Below are positions 5,210 to 5,804 of a stretch of 5,804 nt of DNA, one piece after another. Origin of the DNA: an uncultured Caulobacter sp. (GTDB lineage Bacteria; Pseudomonadota; Alphaproteobacteria; Caulobacterales; Caulobacteraceae). The position numbers were made by a program, and so were the translations under genes. The notes under the pieces are model-generated. The model made no database searches. It was not told where the DNA came from and worked only from the letters and a program-made list of their open reading frames with translations. Each line of letters begins with the position of its first letter. Position 1 is the stretch's first letter. Location: assembly GCA_937991555.1 (NCBI GenBank), contig CALKHU010000140.1:1-5804 (forward strand), read 5' to 3'.

Positions 5210-5804
5210 TCAGATACGGATGTCCACGCCGCCGTTCGGCGAGCGGGCGTAGGCGGCGGCGGCCAGCCGGGCGTCGGCCTGGTCGAGGCCGCTCTGCACG
5301 GTCTGGAAGGCGCGGCTGGACCAGCCGGCGAAGCGCTCGCCGGCCTGCTGGCGCTCGGCGCCGCCGCCCTGGTGATTCATGTCGAAGGACAGGCTCGAGT
5401 CGGTCAGCGAGAAGCCGGCCTTCTCCAGCGCCTGGCGGAGCTCGCCCGCCCGGCCGCGCAGGGCTTCGGCGGCCTGGGCGGTCTCGAACGACAGCGAGGC
5501 GGTCAGACGGCCGTCGGCGTTGATCTCGATGCTGACGTCGACCTTTCCCAGGCCCAGCGGGTCGAGCTGGACGTCAAACGTCGTCGTCCGCCCCTCGAGC
5601 TTGCGCACGATGTCCGACGCAAGCTTGGCGACCGTCTCCGGCGCGCCGCGGACCGCGGCGGCGTGGACGGCGGCGGGCTCGACATGGGCCGGCGCAGCGC
5701 CGGCGGGCTGCTGCGGCGGCGCGTCAGCCGTTCTCGAAGCGGGCGCCGGAGCCTCGTCGACCGGCGCCGGCGCAGGCTCCACCGGCGAGGCGATGGCCGC
5801 GGCC
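5210..5804 (-). CDS. fliK: Flagellar hook-length control protein FliK, C-terminal part (5' end outside window)
   Basis: FliK measures the hook during export and switches the export gate from hook to filament substrates. Only the last 197 codons are here; the frame stays open to the window edge, upstream of the GTG at 5782, so that GTG is not a credible start. The visible N-terminal portion is a Pro/Ala-rich linker (about 5804-5640), typical of the extended ruler part. The Flg_hook C-terminal domain follows at about 5605-5375: FDVQLDPLGLGKVDVSIEI, then GRLTASLSFETAQAAEALRG and LRQALEKAGF. These are the LxPxxLGxVxV and LRxxLxxxG patterns of the family. After it comes a tail of about 54 residues ending GGVDIRI. 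It is the first gene of the hook cluster visible here, with flgD 7 nt behind. Family assignment rests on this domain and the context. Confidence 0.9.
   Translation of the reverse strand, partial: AAAIASPVEPAPAPVDEAPAPASRTADAPPQQPAGAAPAHVEPAAVHAAAVRGAPETVAKLASDIVRKLEGRTTTFDVQLDPLGLGKVDVSIEINADGRLTASLSFETAQAAEALRGRAGELRQALEKAGFSLTDSSLSFDMNHQGGGAERQQAGERFAGWSSRAFQTVQSGLDQADARLAAAAYARSPNGGVDIRI

Overview
This window is a stretch of flagellar chromosome from an alphaproteobacterium, most likely a member of the Caulobacterales (Caulobacter, Brevundimonas or Phenylobacterium type). The evidence is the high GC content, the strong GC bias at third codon positions, and above all the gene content: a 93-codon gene encoding SciP, the DUF1153 inhibitor of the cell-cycle regulator CtrA, sits between the hook genes and fliF. 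I cannot fix the genus from sequence alone. Every real gene lies on the minus strand, so transcription runs from high to low coordinates.

Layout in transcription order. (1) 5804-5210: the C-terminal part of fliK (hook-length control); its 5' end is outside the window. (2) 5202-4537: flgD, the hook-cap scaffold, 7 nt after the fliK stop. (3) 4499-3069: flgE, the hook subunit, after a 37-nt gap. These three form one hook operon whose promoter is outside the window. (4) 3068-2905: a 164-nt AT-richer gap with CtrA-like half-sites, a sigma-54-like -24/-12 element and, at the flgE stop, a perfect 9-bp inverted repeat. (5) 2904-2623: sciP. (6) 2622-2427: a gap with a GC-rich hairpin (probable sciP terminator), a paired TTAA element resembling a CtrA box, and a TGTCGCG heptamer matching the reported SciP motif. 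(7) 2426-744: fliF, the MS-ring protein. (8) 743-647: a 97-nt gap with two mutually exclusive hairpins. (9) 646-1: the start of fliG, the rotor switch protein, which runs off the window.

Together the genes join early assembly (the FliF MS-ring and the FliG rotor), later hook assembly (FliK, FlgD, FlgE) and a transcriptional brake (SciP). In Caulobacter, CtrA turns on early flagellar genes and SciP later shuts CtrA-dependent promoters down. Here the brake gene lies directly upstream of fliF, an early gene of the class it is known to repress.

I found no mobile element, tRNA, rRNA, CRISPR array or evidently foreign gene, and no stretch over 300 bases lacks a gene. The protein-coding content is a conserved, known system. 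What merits a second look is in the three larger intergenic gaps, and those claims are mostly inference from motifs.
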